From an uncultured Bacteroidota bacterium (GTDB lineage: Bacteria > Bacteroidota > Bacteroidia > Bacteroidales > SZUA-534), in the NCBI GenBank assembly GCA_937885735.1, contig CALABN010000099.1:1-16008 (forward strand): a DNA stretch of 16,008 bases, given 5' to 3'. The translations under genes were made by a program, and so were the position numbers. Below, piece after piece: positions 14,929 through 16,008 of the stretch. How positions within the stretch are numbered: the first letter of the stretch is position 1; each line of letters begins with the position of its first letter. The notes beneath the pieces were generated by a model. It was not told the origin of the DNA. It searched no databases and was given only the letters and a program-made list of their open reading frames with translations.

Positions 14929-16008
14929 CTATTCTGCGGAAGGGCAGACAGGGCGCACCGAAAGGCCGCGGAAACGGTTGAGGTAGTTCCACGGGTCGAA
15001 GCCGCCCGAGTAGAAGAACAGGCAACGGCCGTCGTACGAGTTGTTCTCGTCGAGCGACGACGACCAGTAACAGCCGTAAGAGCCATCGCTGACGAGGCTG
15101 CCGTTGTTGCGACACCCAGCGGCAGGAAGAAAAATGGAAGCGCCCTCATAGCCTTCCTTGGTACTCGTGAGCACATAGCCTTTTACGCCAGTTCCGTTGT
15201 AATTGTCTGTCCACACTTGTGTAGTGTTATTGTAGAGTTCATCCCAATCGGCAGCAGTAGGCATGCGCCACTTGCCACCCCAGTTGGCGCGGGCGGCATC
15301 GTCGGCAAGGTCGAGTTTCTTCTTGTTATCCACTGTGCCATAACTGTTACTGGTACAATATTTAGTCATGGTTGATTCACTTCCGTTGCACCATTTGTAT
15401 GTACTCCAATTGAAATTGTCTTTCCCGCTGTTGTAACCTTCAATTTCGCCCCATGCGAAATAGTCGCCATACTCCTCTGGAGCGCTGGCGCCTACGTTGC
15501 AGGTGGCCCACATTACATTTAGCCCGAGGTCTACATAGTCGTGCCCATTGGCGGGATCTGTTAACATTTTTATCTTGCCGTTTAATGCCTGTATTTCCGC
15601 TTTCAGGCTGGCGGTGTCGGCTTTCAGGGCGTTCTTTTCGCCTGTCAAGGTCTTTATCTGCCCGTTAAGAGTGGTGGTGTCGGCTTTCAGTCCATCCACT
15701 TGGCTATTCAAGCCGTTAATCTGGCTTTCAAGCGCTTGCTTTTCCGCTTTCAGGACGTCTTCTGCGGGAGGGCAGACTGGACGCACCGACTGGCCGTAGC
15801 AACGGTTGATGCTGCTCGACTGGCCGAAGTAACCCTGGTTGAAGTACAGGCGACGGCTGGTGTTGTTCGAGTTGTACTCGTAGAGCGACGACGACCAGTA
15901 GTAGCCGTATTTGCCCTCGCCGACCTTCTCGTCCCGACCGACCGTATCTACAAGTTCATCGACAAGAACAAAGAAAGATTCGGAAAATGATCTGTATAAG
16001 ACCGGGAG
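14929..16008 (-). CDS. Tandem FISUMP-domain surface protein with coiled-coil linker (partial, 5' end outside window)
   Basis: The minus frame is open from the right edge to a TAG at 14931-14929, 359 codons. A GTG at 15786 could be read as a start, but it is the Val of SVRPVCP inside a domain, so the true start lies beyond the window. Reading N to C: a first FISUMP domain C-terminus (from about 15935 down to 15770; YGYYWSSSL to SVRPVCPPAE), a coiled coil with leucine heptads (about 15760-15570), and a full second FISUMP domain (GHDYVDLGLNVMWATCNVG, WRMPTAADWDELY, SYGCYWSSSL, ending SVRPVCPSAE). FISUMP domains have a C-type-lectin-like character and occur in secreted or surface proteins of Bacteroidota and Fibrobacter. 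The two domain ends differ in a pattern suggestive of targeted diversification. The first ~24 codons do not look like FISUMP and may be chimeric. Confidence 0.78.
   Translation of the reverse strand, partial: LPVLYRSFSESFFVLVDELVDTVGRDEKVGEGKYGYYWSSSLYEYNSNNTSRRLYFNQGYFGQSSSINRCYGQSVRPVCPPAEDVLKAEKQALESQINGLNSQVDGLKADTTTLNGQIKTLTGEKNALKADTASLKAEIQALNGKIKMLTDPANGHDYVDLGLNVMWATCNVGASAPEEYGDYFAWGEIEGYNSGKDNFNWSTYKWCNGSESTMTKYCTSNSYGTVDNKKKLDLADDAARANWGGKWRMPTAADWDELYNNTTQVWTDNYNGTGVKGYVLTSTKEGYEGASIFLPAAGCRNNGSLVSDGSYGCYWSSSLDENNSYDGRCLFFYSGGFDPWNYLNRFRGLSVRPVCPSAE
15609..15690 (-). repeat. 63-bp-spaced direct repeat in the coiled-coil segment
   Basis: TGGYGGTGTCGGCTTTCAG occurs at 15609-15627 and 15672-15690, offset by exactly 63 bases (21 codons, three heptads). 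It encodes the repeated LKADT(T/A)(T/S)L. The linker coiled coil therefore seems to have grown by duplication of three-heptad units and could vary in length. Confidence 0.7.

Noticed and set aside
15700..15990. Whole plus-strand open frame of 96 codons opposite the FISUMP gene
   Set aside because: Most of it is an antisense shadow of FISUMP sequence. Only its last ~20 codons look like real coding sequence, which is reported as a possible junction instead.

Overview
The window looks like part of a Bacteroidales (Bacteroidota) chromosome of moderate GC. The evidence is the protein families, the tig-clpP-clpX order, the near-absence of Shine-Dalgarno sites, and several Bacteroidota-type -7 promoter boxes (TAnnTTTG) lying about 25-33 bases before start codons. 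I cannot name the genus. Its odd length and a suspicious right end suggest it may be a whole metagenomic contig.

Left part, + strand: the C-terminal CBS-domain tail of a ClC-type chloride channel (1-353); an NhaD Na+/H+ antiporter (652-2046) with its own promoter and terminator; then a compact exbB-exbD-tonB operon (2237-4245) that energises TonB-dependent outer-membrane uptake. Next come an AT-rich, membrane-anchored HExxH metallopeptidase-like gene (4351-5148) and a radical SAM gene of the YhcC/YtqA family (5174-6133) set 4 bases before mnmA (6138-7187). That pair points to wobble-uridine tRNA modification. A DUF4143-type AAA ATPase (7416-8687) follows, preceded by three direct repeats with an exact 33-bp period. 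The + strand block ends with a secreted protein made of about 21 MORN-like repeats (8828-10543).

Right part, - strand: transcribed leftward are tRNA-Leu(UAG), tig, clpP, clpX (TTG start) and pcm, a protein quality-control cluster joining a ribosome-bound chaperone, the ClpXP protease and an isoaspartyl repair methyltransferase. It meets the MORN gene tail to tail with two bases between the stop codons. At the right edge is a leftward gene with two FISUMP (Fibrobacter succinogenes major paralogous) domains joined by a coiled coil; its 5' end is missing.

The most interesting signal is in that FISUMP gene. The two domain C-termini differ at about 19 codons in a 37-38 codon stretch, yet 18 of these keep the same third base (C or G), as if AAC and AAG template codons had been mutated at adenines. 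This is the pattern left by a diversity-generating retroelement (DGR), although no reverse transcriptase or template repeat lies in the window. Other points to check are the 33-bp repeats before the ATPase gene, the radical SAM-mnmA pairing, an 18-bp perfect palindrome before tig, and the last ~80 bases, which stop resembling FISUMP and read better as the end of an unrelated + strand gene.
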